Source: Candidatus Omnitrophica bacterium CG02_land_8_20_14_3_00__42_8
Lineage (GTDB): Bacteria; Omnitrophota; Gorgyraeia; Gorgyraeales; Gorgyraeaceae
Reading direction: 5' to 3'
Length of the DNA: 15,859 bases
NCBI GenBank assembly: GCA_002780805.1
Contig: PEUD01000114.1
Location: forward strand, 1-15,859
The notes under the pieces are model-generated. The model had not been told where the DNA came from. It saw only the letters and a program-made list of their open reading frames with translations, and searched no databases. A program made the position numbers and the translations under genes. Below, piece after piece: positions 6,929 through 13,512 of this stretch. Position 1 is the stretch's first letter. Every line of letters begins with the position of its first letter.

Positions 6929-8671
6929 GTGAAGATCATACCTATATTTATCCCGCATTCCGGTTGTCCGTATAGATGCATATATTGTGATCAGCATAAG
7001 ATATCAGGAACTATCAATGCCCCTTGCCCGGAAGAAATAAAATCCATTATAGAAAGAAATCTTAAAACAATCCATGGGAACGAAAGAGTGGAGGCGGCTT
7101 TTTTCGGAGGCACCTTTACGCTCTTGCCTGAATCCATCCAACAAAAATATCTCGAAGCGGTTTGGCCTTACGTAAAAAATCAAAAAATAGCAGGCGTCCG
7201 CATGTCCACTCATCCCGAAGCGGTTACTGAAAGCTCCATGAGACTGTTTAAAGAAAAAGGCGGGCGCCTGGTAGAGCTTGGTGTCCAGTCGCTCGATAGA
7301 GATGTTTTAAAAAAGGCGAAACGGGAGATGGATTTTAATACGATTAAAAAAGCAGCCGGTATTGTAAAAAAATCAGGCCTGGATTTAGGCGTACAGGTAA
7401 TGCTCGGGCTTCCGGGAGACACTCTCCAAAAATCAATAAAGACAGCTGAAAAACTAGCAGGATTAAAACCGAAAACAGCCCGCATATATCCCACGATTGT
7501 TTTAAAAGGCACGGGGCTTGGGGATTTATTCAAACAAGGCGGATACAAACCGCTCTCTACAGAAGACGCGATAGAATGGTCTGCGAAAATTTCTGATATA
7601 TTTGAAAATGCCGGAGTAAAGGTCATACGCATAGGGCTTCATCCCTCAGAGGGCTTAAATTTAAAAGGGGCGGTTCTCGCGGGGCCATATCATGTGAGTT
7701 TTGGGGAAATGGCCCGTTCGCGCCAGATGCGGAATAAAATAATAAATATTTTAGGCGCGGAGAAAATACTTAACCGGAGGGTAATAGAAATCCGCGCGCC
7801 GGAAAAATTATTTAATTTTATATCAGGGCATAAAGGCCTGGAGAAAAAGTATCTGGAAGACTATTATGGGGCTAAGGTTATTCTTCGAGCGCAGTCGAGA
7901 AGAATAACTGTTGCAGATAAAAGAAAAACCATAGCTATCATTGATCCCAGGATGCCGCCCATGGCAAAACTTAGATTAAAGAAAATGGGATATTATGTAG
8001 CAGAAACACCTCTGCATCCCAGGTTAGCCGGTCCTGTCCAAGGCCACCCTGATATGATGTTGTTCTCTCGCGGTAAAAAGGTTATTTACGAGCCGCGTTT
8101 GGAAATGCTGGCCCGGCTCTTAAGAGATAACGGTTATGACTGCATTAAAGGCGAAAGGATAAAATCTTCCGGATATCCTGAAAACATTATTTATGACGCG
8201 TGCAGCATTGGGAAGTACATAATCCGCTATGACGGCAAGGTCGAGAAAAACATCGAGAGTTTAAAAGCAAAATTCATAAAAGTTAAACAGGGTTACGCGA
8301 AATGTTCTATAGTGCCGATAGATGAAAAAAGCATTATTACATCGGATAAAGGCATTTATGATAAATGTTGTGTAGGGGCGGTCAGTGGCCGCACCCTACT
8401 TATAAAACCAAGCCATATAAAATTACCCGGCTATAAAACCGGATTCATAGGCGGCGCTTCAGGCAGCCACAAAGATAAAATATTTTTTACAGGCTCGCTA
8501 AAAACTCATCCTGACGGCAAATTAATAAGGGAATTTATAGAGAAAAGGGGTAAAAAGATAGTAGAATTATACAGCGGCCCGCTCTACGACGCAGGAAGTA
8601 TTTTATTTTTTGAACCATTTACACCGCGTAGGTGGGGTTTAAACCCCACCTACGCGGTGGAGGCGGTTTAG
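6929..8671 (+). CDS. ELP3-like radical SAM protein fused to a DUF6873/GME-like domain
   Basis: A 580-aa protein starting at GTG three bases after the previous stop. Residues 1-310 are a radical SAM domain: IPIFIPHSGCPYRCIYCDQ gives the CxxxCxxC cluster (C13, C17, C20), followed by FFGGTFT, MSTHPEA, VELGVQSLD and VQVMLGLPGD, as in the ELP3-like group. Residues about 330-564 look like a separate domain I associate from memory with DUF6873, a proposed guanidino-modifying-enzyme fold: ETPLHPRLAGPVQGHPDMM, YPENIIYDACSIGKYI, and GGASGSHKDKIFF followed by SLKTHPDG. The reaction is unknown. Three palindromic elements lie in frame: at the domain junction (residues 317-327), at 482-491, and over the last 16 residues. 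The stop overlaps that of the convergent decarboxylase gene. Proximity to polyamine genes is suggestive, but the gene is on the opposite strand. Confidence 0.75.
   Translation: MKIIPIFIPHSGCPYRCIYCDQHKISGTINAPCPEEIKSIIERNLKTIHGNERVEAAFFGGTFTLLPESIQQKYLEAVWPYVKNQKIAGVRMSTHPEAVTESSMRLFKEKGGRLVELGVQSLDRDVLKKAKREMDFNTIKKAAGIVKKSGLDLGVQVMLGLPGDTLQKSIKTAEKLAGLKPKTARIYPTIVLKGTGLGDLFKQGGYKPLSTEDAIEWSAKISDIFENAGVKVIRIGLHPSEGLNLKGAVLAGPYHVSFGEMARSRQMRNKIINILGAEKILNRRVIEIRAPEKLFNFISGHKGLEKKYLEDYYGAKVILRAQSRRITVADKRKTIAIIDPRMPPMAKLRLKKMGYYVAETPLHPRLAGPVQGHPDMMLFSRGKKVIYEPRLEMLARLLRDNGYDCIKGERIKSSGYPENIIYDACSIGKYIIRYDGKVEKNIESLKAKFIKVKQGYAKCSIVPIDEKSIITSDKGIYDKCCVGAVSGRTLLIKPSHIKLPGYKTGFIGGASGSHKDKIFFTGSLKTHPDGKLIREFIEKRGKKIVELYSGPLYDAGSILFFEPFTPRRWGLNPTYAVEAV
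7877..7908. repeat. Palindromic element inside the radical SAM gene, at the domain junction
   Basis: GTTATTCTTCGA (7877-7888) pairs with TCGAgAAGAATAAC (7895-7908) through a single bulged G, with loop gcgcag. It shares TTCTTCGAGCG and GTCGAGAAG with the intergenic element at 6570-6662. It is read in frame as VILRAQSRRIT and falls between the radical SAM and C-terminal domains. Confidence 0.75.
8372..8399. repeat. In-frame palindrome, GTAGGG...CCCTAC family
   Basis: GTAGGGGCGG (8372-8381) pairs with CCGC-a-CCCTAC (8389-8399), with one bulged A and a seven-base loop. It is translated as VGAVSGRTL in the C-terminal domain of the radical SAM fusion. The outer GTAGG/CCTAC ends are shared with the palindromes at 8622 and 10712. 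Confidence 0.65.
8622..8659. repeat. 38-nt perfect palindrome at the 3' end of the radical SAM gene
   Basis: Every base from 8622 to 8640 is complementary to 8659 back to 8641, centred on TTTAAA. The left arm contains GCGTAGGTGGGGTTT. It encodes most of the final 16 residues of the radical SAM protein and lies just before the overlapping convergent stops at 8668-8671. As RNA it could fold on either strand and might limit read-through between the convergent genes, although no U-tract follows. Confidence 0.85.
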
Positions 8672-9795
8672 CACATCACGATCTTAGCTGGTTTAAAGCC
8701 GTTGAAGTTAGGCACGGCGCTCGCGCACGAATAAGCGCCTATATTTTTTACATACACCACGTTGCCCACATCAAGTTCAGGAAAGTCTTCGCTCAAAGAA
8801 ATCGTATCGAATGAATCGCACGTAGGCCCTGCCAGGGTGCTCAAGAATCTTTGGCCCCTGTTTAAAGTCTTGAATTCATATTTGCAGTGATCGAATACTA
8901 TGCCGGAAAAATCTCCATACAGGCCGTCATTTAAATAGTAATAATTTTTATTATTTCTGAAAGCCCTTCCTATCACCTGTGTTATCAATATCCCTGCAGG
9001 GCCAGCGAAGAACCTGCCCGGTTCAGCTATGAATTTCACGTTTTTATCAAAAAGCCTCTGCATTTTTTTTCTTATCTGGGTTGCCATGCGTTCAAATGTA
9101 AGGTGGTTATCATGTTCAAAATGTTTTATGGGAAAACCGCCGCCTATATCCAGTATATTTAAGAATATCCCGGATTGTTTTGCTTCGTTGAATATCGCGG
9201 AAGATATCTCAAGGGCCTGCAGATAATTTTCAGCATTAGTGCATTGCGATCCGACATGGAAACTCACGCCTATGGGTTTTAATCCTAACGACCTCGCTTT
9301 TTTGAGCAGCGATATTGATTGTTCTGGATCCGCGCCGAATTTTAGGGAGAGTTCTACGATACTGCCAACGTTTGCCACTTTTATTCTTATAATGACTTTT
9401 GCCCCGGGGCAATATTTTGCGATCTTGTATAATTCTGGCTCATTATCAAAGGTCATGAGCTTTACTTTTTTCTTGTGGACTATTTTTATATCTTCGTTGG
9501 ATTTTATGGTGTTGGCGAATATTATTTTTTCAGGGCTCGCGCCGAGTTCCAAAACTGTATTCATCTCGTTCGCGCTTGCCACGTCAAAACCCGCGCCTAA
9601 TTCAATAAACTTTTTAATAATCCCGGGATACGGGTTTGCCTTTATCGCGTAGTATGGCGTGACTTCCGGAAGTGTTTTGCGGAAAATCCTGAATTGTTTC
9701 TCAAGCGTGTCTTCCTGTATGAGCATGAGAGGAGAGGAATGCTTCTTGAGCATTCTGCGTATCAGATTTTCTATGCCGCCTGATTTTTTTTTCAT
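8668..9795 (-). CDS. Ornithine decarboxylase, eukaryotic-type (fold III) PLP enzyme
   Basis: A 375-aa alanine-racemase-fold decarboxylase that makes putrescine from ornithine; related enzymes take lysine or both. YYAIKANP (residues 48-55) holds the PLP lysine. VSFHVGSQC, DIGGGFP (the PLP phosphate glycine loop) and EPGRFF follow. LAGPTCDSFDTI carries the catalytic cysteine and aspartate contributed across the dimer, as in ODC; diaminopimelate decarboxylases differ here. The C-terminus GAYSCASAVPNFNGF is also typical. Length is shorter than animal ODC (about 460) and normal for bacterial forms. The ATG overlaps the stop of the upstream homospermidine synthase gene as ATGA, so putrescine supply and use are coupled. 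Substrate preference between ornithine and lysine cannot be settled by eye. Confidence 0.88.
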   Translation of the reverse strand: MKKKSGGIENLIRRMLKKHSSPLMLIQEDTLEKQFRIFRKTLPEVTPYYAIKANPYPGIIKKFIELGAGFDVASANEMNTVLELGASPEKIIFANTIKSNEDIKIVHKKKVKLMTFDNEPELYKIAKYCPGAKVIIRIKVANVGSIVELSLKFGADPEQSISLLKKARSLGLKPIGVSFHVGSQCTNAENYLQALEISSAIFNEAKQSGIFLNILDIGGGFPIKHFEHDNHLTFERMATQIRKKMQRLFDKNVKFIAEPGRFFAGPAGILITQVIGRAFRNNKNYYYLNDGLYGDFSGIVFDHCKYEFKTLNRGQRFLSTLAGPTCDSFDTISLSEDFPELDVGNVVYVKNIGAYSCASAVPNFNGFKPAKIVMC

Positions 9796-11267
9796 GATTG
9801 AGACGCAAGGAATGTCGTGAACTGCCAGACGTTCCTGTCCTTAGGTTTTTTAAGGCCCAGCGTACTGAAGGTCTTATTATAATTTTTAAGCGGTGTCCAG
9901 TCAACCGGTTTTGAAATAAAAGGCCCCAGATACGGCTTTGCTGTTTTCATTATGACTTCGTGCGGCAGATCGTCTGGCAGGTTAAAACCCTTATTCGGAT
10001 TTTCAATCATCCACCTGACAGCGGCCACTACTGAGATAGCGACCTGCAGTGTGGTGGCGTTTTGGTTGGGGACGAGTTTTCTCGCTTCTTCAATGTCCAG
10101 CAGGCTCCCTGTCCACCACGATTTAAAATCATGGCCCATTAATAGCACGCCTAATCTGTCTTCGCCTTTTATAATCTCATTGTTCATTATTCTTTGTTTT
10201 TCCTGGAGATTATATCTTCTCATCTCCAGCTCGTGCAGCGAATTTATGGCGGCGTCGCATGGACAATACGCGTAATGCACCGTCGGCCTGTAAATGGCTT
10301 TTCCTTTATTGTTCCAGACCGTGAGCCTGTCCGAGATTCCGAATGCCTCGCCGTGCCTGATGGCCATGCCTACTATCTCGCAATCAGGCACCCAGGACCT
10401 GACCCGCGTATTTACTCCCATGTTCTCTATGCATATCTGGTTTTTTGGGCCTTTCTTGTGAAAACACGCTCCTTTGGGAATATTTCTTTCATGCGTTCCC
10501 CAGCCTATCTCCGCTGGCGCGATGCCTTCTTCGAAAAATCCCTCAATACTCCACGTATTTACAAATTCATCGACTTCTTTCGGTTTATAAGTTATCTGAG
10601 TGTCGCGCTCGCTTATATGTATGACCTTTGTGCCAGAGATCATTGCTAACATAGGATAATCTTTTTCATCCAGCGCTTTTTTCAATATTTTTACCCGTTT
10701 ATTTATTGATTTTGTAGGGACAGAACATTGTTCTGTCCCTACAATCTTCTTAGCAATGTCCTCCAGCGCTATTTTTGTAAAGTGCGATACGAGTCCTGGA
10801 TTTGCGCCGTGGTCTACAATAGCGGTCGGCCCGTTATTCTCGCCCCATTTTTTCAGGAGCTCGCGTATTTCCATCTGCCTTGCGTAAAGCGTCATGTCAA
10901 TAGGGTTATTATTAACGCTTTTTTTGTAAGGGTCCCACGCTTCAACGGACGTGTTTACGTAAAGCACATGATTATCCCTGCACCACTGAAGCATGGCGAT
11001 GCATTCTATATTCCACGCCAGGTCTATTATCAAATCCCCGCGCCCGGCGTATTTTTTCAGAAGTTTGTCGTAGTTTTCAGGCGTGACACGGCTGATCACG
11101 TATTTTACGCCTTTATCAAGGCTGTCTCTTACACGGGCCCTATTGTCTGCAAAATCCATTATGGTGATATTTTTCGGCGGGGCATCTATGAGCTTTAATA
11201 TAAGCGGTATCGCGCACTGGGATACGGAACCGCATCCGATAACAAGAATTTTTCCTTTAAACTGCAT
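9792..11267 (-). CDS. hss: Homospermidine synthase
   Basis: A 491-aa NAD-dependent enzyme that joins two putrescines into homospermidine and releases ammonia. The N-terminus has a Rossmann motif (ILVIGCGSVSQCAIPL, residues 7-22). DFADNRARVRD, DLAWNIECIAMLQW, NTSVEAWDPY, VDHGANPGLVSHF, VIHISERDTQ and IGWGTHERNIP fit bacterial homospermidine synthase, a saccharopine-dehydrogenase relative. Residues 175-186 are encoded by a perfect palindrome and look like an insertion in a helical region after HFTKIALEDIAKK. The start has GAGGAGG about five bases upstream and a good promoter with a hairpin-forming leader. It is followed by the decarboxylase gene, overlapping by four bases. Its glycine motif (GCGSVSQC) departs from the GFGSVGxC of the second copy at 15643, so the two paralogues may differ in substrate or regulation. 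Confidence 0.9.
   Translation of the reverse strand: MQFKGKILVIGCGSVSQCAIPLILKLIDAPPKNITIMDFADNRARVRDSLDKGVKYVISRVTPENYDKLLKKYAGRGDLIIDLAWNIECIAMLQWCRDNHVLYVNTSVEAWDPYKKSVNNNPIDMTLYARQMEIRELLKKWGENNGPTAIVDHGANPGLVSHFTKIALEDIAKKIVGTEQCSVPTKSINKRVKILKKALDEKDYPMLAMISGTKVIHISERDTQITYKPKEVDEFVNTWSIEGFFEEGIAPAEIGWGTHERNIPKGACFHKKGPKNQICIENMGVNTRVRSWVPDCEIVGMAIRHGEAFGISDRLTVWNNKGKAIYRPTVHYAYCPCDAAINSLHELEMRRYNLQEKQRIMNNEIIKGEDRLGVLLMGHDFKSWWTGSLLDIEEARKLVPNQNATTLQVAISVVAAVRWMIENPNKGFNLPDDLPHEVIMKTAKPYLGPFISKPVDWTPLKNYNKTFSTLGLKKPKDRNVWQFTTFLASQS
10712..10744. repeat. 33-nt perfect palindrome inserted in frame in homospermidine synthase
   Basis: TTGTAGGGACAGAACA (10712-10727) and its exact complement (10729-10744) flank a single central T. 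The 33-base length equals 11 codons, and the minus-strand reading IVGTEQCSVPT is open. The ends share GTAGGG...CCCTAC with the palindromes at 8372 and 8622. Confidence 0.88.
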
Positions 11268-11284
11268 TGCACCTCCTCAAGGGC

Positions 11285-11350
11285 AAGTTCAGTCACTGAC
11301 TTACGTCTTTCAACTAAGTTTACTTTGTTCCGTAAGTCACGACTTCACTT
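11285..11350. repeat. Hairpin-forming element in the homospermidine synthase leader
   Basis: TGACTTACG (11297-11305) pairs exactly with CGTAAGTCA (11331-11339). The stem continues after small internal loops with AGTC/GACT and AAGT/ACTT out to 11285 and 11350. A smaller hairpin, AAGT-tt-ACTT, sits inside (11316-11325). It starts right after the minus-strand -10 box, so most of it lies in the 5' leader of hss. It could be another dispersed palindrome or a leader structure acting on hss; no known riboswitch consensus is visible. Confidence 0.65.
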
Positions 11351-11378
11351 ATTCTATCAAAAAAATATTTTTTATCAA
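11351..11378 (-). promoter_or_regulatory. Promoter for the hss-ornithine decarboxylase operon
   Basis: On the minus strand: -35 TTGATA (11373-11378), 16-base spacer, -10 TAGAAT (11351-11356) with a TGA extension. It predicts a leader of about 75 bases before the hss ATG, containing the hairpin element. Confidence 0.62.
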
Positions 11379-11401
11379 ATAAAATTTTACAAATGTTTAT
11401 T

Positions 11402-11430
11402 TTGACACCTATTATAAAGAGTGATAAACT
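11402..11430 (+). promoter_or_regulatory. Promoter for the plus-strand pilin operon
   Basis: Consensus -35 TTGACA (11402-11407), exact 17-base spacer, -10 TAAACT (11425-11430) preceded by TGA. The pilin ATG at 11461 has GGGAGGG shortly upstream. It is divergent from the hss promoter, with about 24 bases between the two -35 boxes. Confidence 0.68.
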
Positions 11431-11460
11431 GTTTCTTGAAAATAAAGATGGGAGGGCGCT

Positions 11461-11967
11461 ATGTTAAAAAAAGGATTTATGTTGGTGGAGCTGGTCTTGG
11501 CAACAGTGTTATTAGGTATCATAATAGCTACAGCTGGCATCTATGGGAAATATATTGGGATTATGAATGCAGAGATAGACAAAGCTGCTATAGTTTCAAT
11601 GGCTAAATTAGGAAGCGGTGTAGAGTATATGGTTCAGAGAATGCTTCATACTGATAAACAGATACCTGATAATGATGGCAAGGGGGTTACCTTTGTAGTT
11701 GTCTATGGCGGGGGCAAGAGGACCGCAAAGATCTATTTTGATAGGGCCAATAATCAGATGCTGTATGATTATAATATAGAGGATGATAAACCCGCAAAGG
11801 TATTTTTAACGGATATTATTGATGTGACATTTACCAAGGATGCTATTGCGAAGGGAGAGGAACGTTTGGCCATAGAGATAGAAGCGGCCCATAAACCATA
11901 TCCTGTGAAACTGAGGACCTCGCTTATAGGCAGGAACCGGCCGATACCACAAGGCAAGATTAATTGA
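11461..11967 (+). CDS. Type IV prepilin-like protein (168 aa)
   Basis: The N-terminus MLKKGFMLVELVLATVLLG is a type III (prepilin) signal: a short basic leader, cleavage after G5, then a methylatable F and glutamate at mature position 5, and a roughly 20-residue hydrophobic helix. The remaining 120 or so residues have strand-like segments (TFVVVYGGGKRTAKIYFD, KVFLTDIIDVTF, ERLAIEIEAA) and no cysteine pair. It is the first gene of a cluster of minor-pilin-like genes and would be processed by a PilD peptidase encoded elsewhere. Pilus, type II secretion pseudopilus or a competence-type filament cannot be told apart here. A compound palindromic repeat starts at its stop codon. Confidence 0.82.
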   Translation: MLKKGFMLVELVLATVLLGIIIATAGIYGKYIGIMNAEIDKAAIVSMAKLGSGVEYMVQRMLHTDKQIPDNDGKGVTFVVVYGGGKRTAKIYFDRANNQMLYDYNIEDDKPAKVFLTDIIDVTFTKDAIAKGEERLAIEIEAAHKPYPVKLRTSLIGRNRPIPQGKIN

Positions 11968-12101
11968 TACTTCGGCGGCGTTTAAACCGCGCCCTCTTGT
12001 CCTAAGCTTGTCGAAGGGTTAGGGCGCGGAAAGCATACGCCGCTCAGTATCAACCCTGAGCAAACCCCGGCTTTTAAGCCGGGGTACGTCGAAAGGGTTG
12101 A
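11966..12101. repeat. Compound nested-hairpin element, copy 1
   Basis: Two adjacent hairpins. Hairpin A: GATACTtcgGCGGCGT (11966-11981) with the matching end at 12037-12051, enclosing CCGCGCCCT (11987-11995) paired with AGGGCGCGG (12021-12029). Hairpin B: TCAACCCT (12050-12057) paired with AGGGTTGA (12094-12101), enclosing CCCCGGCTT (12065-12073) paired with AAGCCGGGG (12076-12084). Copy 2 is at 14749-14864 in the same orientation. The motifs CCCTGAGC and GTCGAAGGG flank the inner hairpin of B. The right arm supplies the ribosome site of the next gene. Confidence 0.88.
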
Positions 12102-12105
12102 TTTT

Positions 12106-12537
12106 ATGAGAAGCCCGCAAAACAGAATCGGTAGTGTGGCTATAACTGCTGTATTAGGCATAACAGTCACCCTTACATTAGCTGTGCTCCTCCTTTATAC
12201 ATTAGTAAACGCAAAGATTGATGCCTTGCATGGATATAAAGATAGATTTGCGGCATACTACTTATGCGAAACAGGGATTTCTGTTGCAATGTCAGATTTT
12301 GCGCAGGGTAAGATTGGAAAAAACCCAGGGCAATGGGCTGAGAGGGATTTTGATTATGAGGTGAACGGAAAGAAATATAAGATTCATTACAACATAAGCA
12401 GGCCCTCCGGGGCAGCAAATTATAAAGTAACGAGTTCTGTTAAGTCGCCATACGGCCTCAACAAGACATATTATTTAACCGCTTCTGGGCCAAGGGCTTT
12501 CCCTATATTTATAAAAGGTTTTGCGGGCGGAAAATAA
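12106..12537 (+). CDS. PilX/GspK-like minor pilin
   Basis: A 143-aa protein with a short basic N-terminus (MRSPQNRIG) and then a long hydrophobic helix (SVAITAVLGITVTLTLAVLLL). Cleavage after G9 is plausible. Mature position 5 is threonine rather than glutamate, as in PilX and GspK-type minor pilins that cap or initiate the filament. The segment AAYYLCETGISVAM (about residues 48-61) resembles the AxYLAEAGI motif of PilX N-terminal regions. The rest looks like beta strands (KYKIHYNISRP, YKVTSSVKS, KTYYLTASG). The start codon is eight bases from AAGGG, part of the repeat element's stem. The downstream gene begins about 14 bases after its stop. Confidence 0.7.
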   Translation: MRSPQNRIGSVAITAVLGITVTLTLAVLLLYTLVNAKIDALHGYKDRFAAYYLCETGISVAMSDFAQGKIGKNPGQWAERDFDYEVNGKKYKIHYNISRPSGAANYKVTSSVKSPYGLNKTYYLTASGPRAFPIFIKGFAGGK

Positions 12538-12550
12538 GGAGATGATAAAA

Positions 12551-12916
12551 ATGAAAAGAAGAGCATTCTTTTTGATAATCTGTGTCATATTTTTTTGTTT
12601 AGGGGCTGTCCTTGGGGTTTTTTCTATCCGTGATGAGCTCAGGGCGTCTTCGCCTGTAGGAGAAATCTCTATGGGAGAACAGCCTGCCAGTGTCTATTAC
12701 GAAGAACACTGGCAGGCCGTAGGGTCTTATCTAGCTACAGAGGAAGGATATCAGTTTTTTGACCCGTCTACCCATGGCGATACGCCAGTAACCGGCAAGA
12801 TACAACTTATGCCTATGACGGCTGGAGGGATTCCTATAAACGTCCCATATACAATTTTAGAACCGGATATGGTGATAAGTAAATGGAAGGTTCACGGCCA
12901 TATACATTTCGAATAA
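12551..12916 (+). CDS. Secreted protein of unrecognised family, WQA/GHIHF paralogue A (121 aa)
   Basis: I do not recognise this family. The ATG at 12551 is preferred over 12521 and 12542 because AAGGAG (12536-12541) lies nine bases upstream. The product begins with a basic, strongly hydrophobic segment (residues 2-25, no lipobox), then a probably extracytoplasmic domain of about 95 residues. The landmarks YYEEHWQAVGSY and, at the C-terminus, PDMVISKWKVHGHIHF are shared with the protein encoded at 13126-13512, so the two are paralogues. Position among prepilins suggests a filament-associated or surface role. The start does not match the prepilin signal. The 3' end overlaps the next small ORF. 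Confidence 0.7.
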   Translation: MKRRAFFLIICVIFFCLGAVLGVFSIRDELRASSPVGEISMGEQPASVYYEEHWQAVGSYLATEEGYQFFDPSTHGDTPVTGKIQLMPMTAGGIPINVPYTILEPDMVISKWKVHGHIHFE

Positions 12917-13110
12917 TATTATTATTAGGTATTTTTATGTTTGGTTTTATATTAGCCAGGGCCATCGTGTTATCTAAAAATAATAGGCTTGAAAATAGAA
13001 GGTTCGATAGTATCCAGGGCAAGAGATTTCTTTCTATAAAAAAGGCAATGGAAGAAGGGAAAAGAGAATATGAGTTTGAAGTCGGTTATAACCCAATCAT
13101 AGACAAATAA
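12883..13110 (+). CDS. Small single-pass membrane protein (75 aa)
   Basis: I do not recognise this protein. It overlaps the preceding gene by 34 bases in another frame. It has one hydrophobic segment (FRIILLLGIFMFGFILARAIV, about residues 9-29), then a charged, probably helical tail (LENRRFDSIQGKRFLSIKKAMEEGKREYEFEVGYN). The ribosome site for ATG 12883 is weak; ATG 12937, within the hydrophobic segment, is the next in-frame start. It is wedged between two paralogous secreted proteins with tight spacing, so it is likely part of the operon and perhaps interacts with them. Confidence 0.55.
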   Translation: MEGSRPYTFRIILLLGIFMFGFILARAIVLSKNNRLENRRFDSIQGKRFLSIKKAMEEGKREYEFEVGYNPIIDK

Positions 13111-13125
13111 CGGAGGATAAGAATT

Positions 13126-13512
13126 ATGTTTAACAAGTTTAAAGATAGGGGGTTAGTTTACTTGTTAATAGTTTTTTCTTTACTGGGAGGTATATCCTTG
13201 GTCTTTGAAAACAGGGCCCAGGGGGATGATGCAGGAGACCCGTATACCAATAAATCAGAAGACACGATTGGGGCATGGTATGATGAGACATGGCAGGCCT
13301 CAGGATTTTATCGCACCACAAAGGCCGCTGGAGGAGAAGATAAGCTTATATATACCTTCACAACCAAACCAAATACAGACAAGAACCCTACTTATTCTAT
13401 CCCACCTAAAAAAGAAGGGGATACTATATCCCCGGGAGTTGCCTTATCCTCAGACATGGCAGTGACAGAATGGGAGGTTACAGGCCATTTGCATTTTAAA
13501 AGTGGATTATGA
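13126..13512 (+). CDS. Secreted protein of unrecognised family, WQA/GHLHF paralogue B (128 aa)
   Basis: Starts after CGGAGGATAAGAATT, a good ribosome site. It has a basic N-terminus and hydrophobic segment (LVYLLIVFSLLGGISLVF, residues 10-27) followed by FENRAQGDDAG, compatible with signal-peptide cleavage or an anchor. The mature part shares WYDETWQASGFY and a C-terminal DMAVTEWEVTGHLHF with paralogue A at 12551-12916. The middle differs in length and is rich in K, T and P. The last codons overlap the next prepilin start as ATGA. A role in a pilus-like structure is inferred from position only. Confidence 0.72.
   Translation: MFNKFKDRGLVYLLIVFSLLGGISLVFENRAQGDDAGDPYTNKSEDTIGAWYDETWQASGFYRTTKAAGGEDKLIYTFTTKPNTDKNPTYSIPPKKEGDTISPGVALSSDMAVTEWEVTGHLHFKSGL

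Noticed and set aside
10194..11198. Plus-strand ORFs of 151 and 156 residues opposite homospermidine synthase
   Set aside because: They lie antisense to a clearly conserved enzyme and show no recognisable motifs or start signals.
11421..11606. ORF starting at 11421 in another frame over the first pilin
   Set aside because: It begins within the promoter -10 region and reads a shadow of the pilin, whose own start has a good Shine-Dalgarno and prepilin signal.
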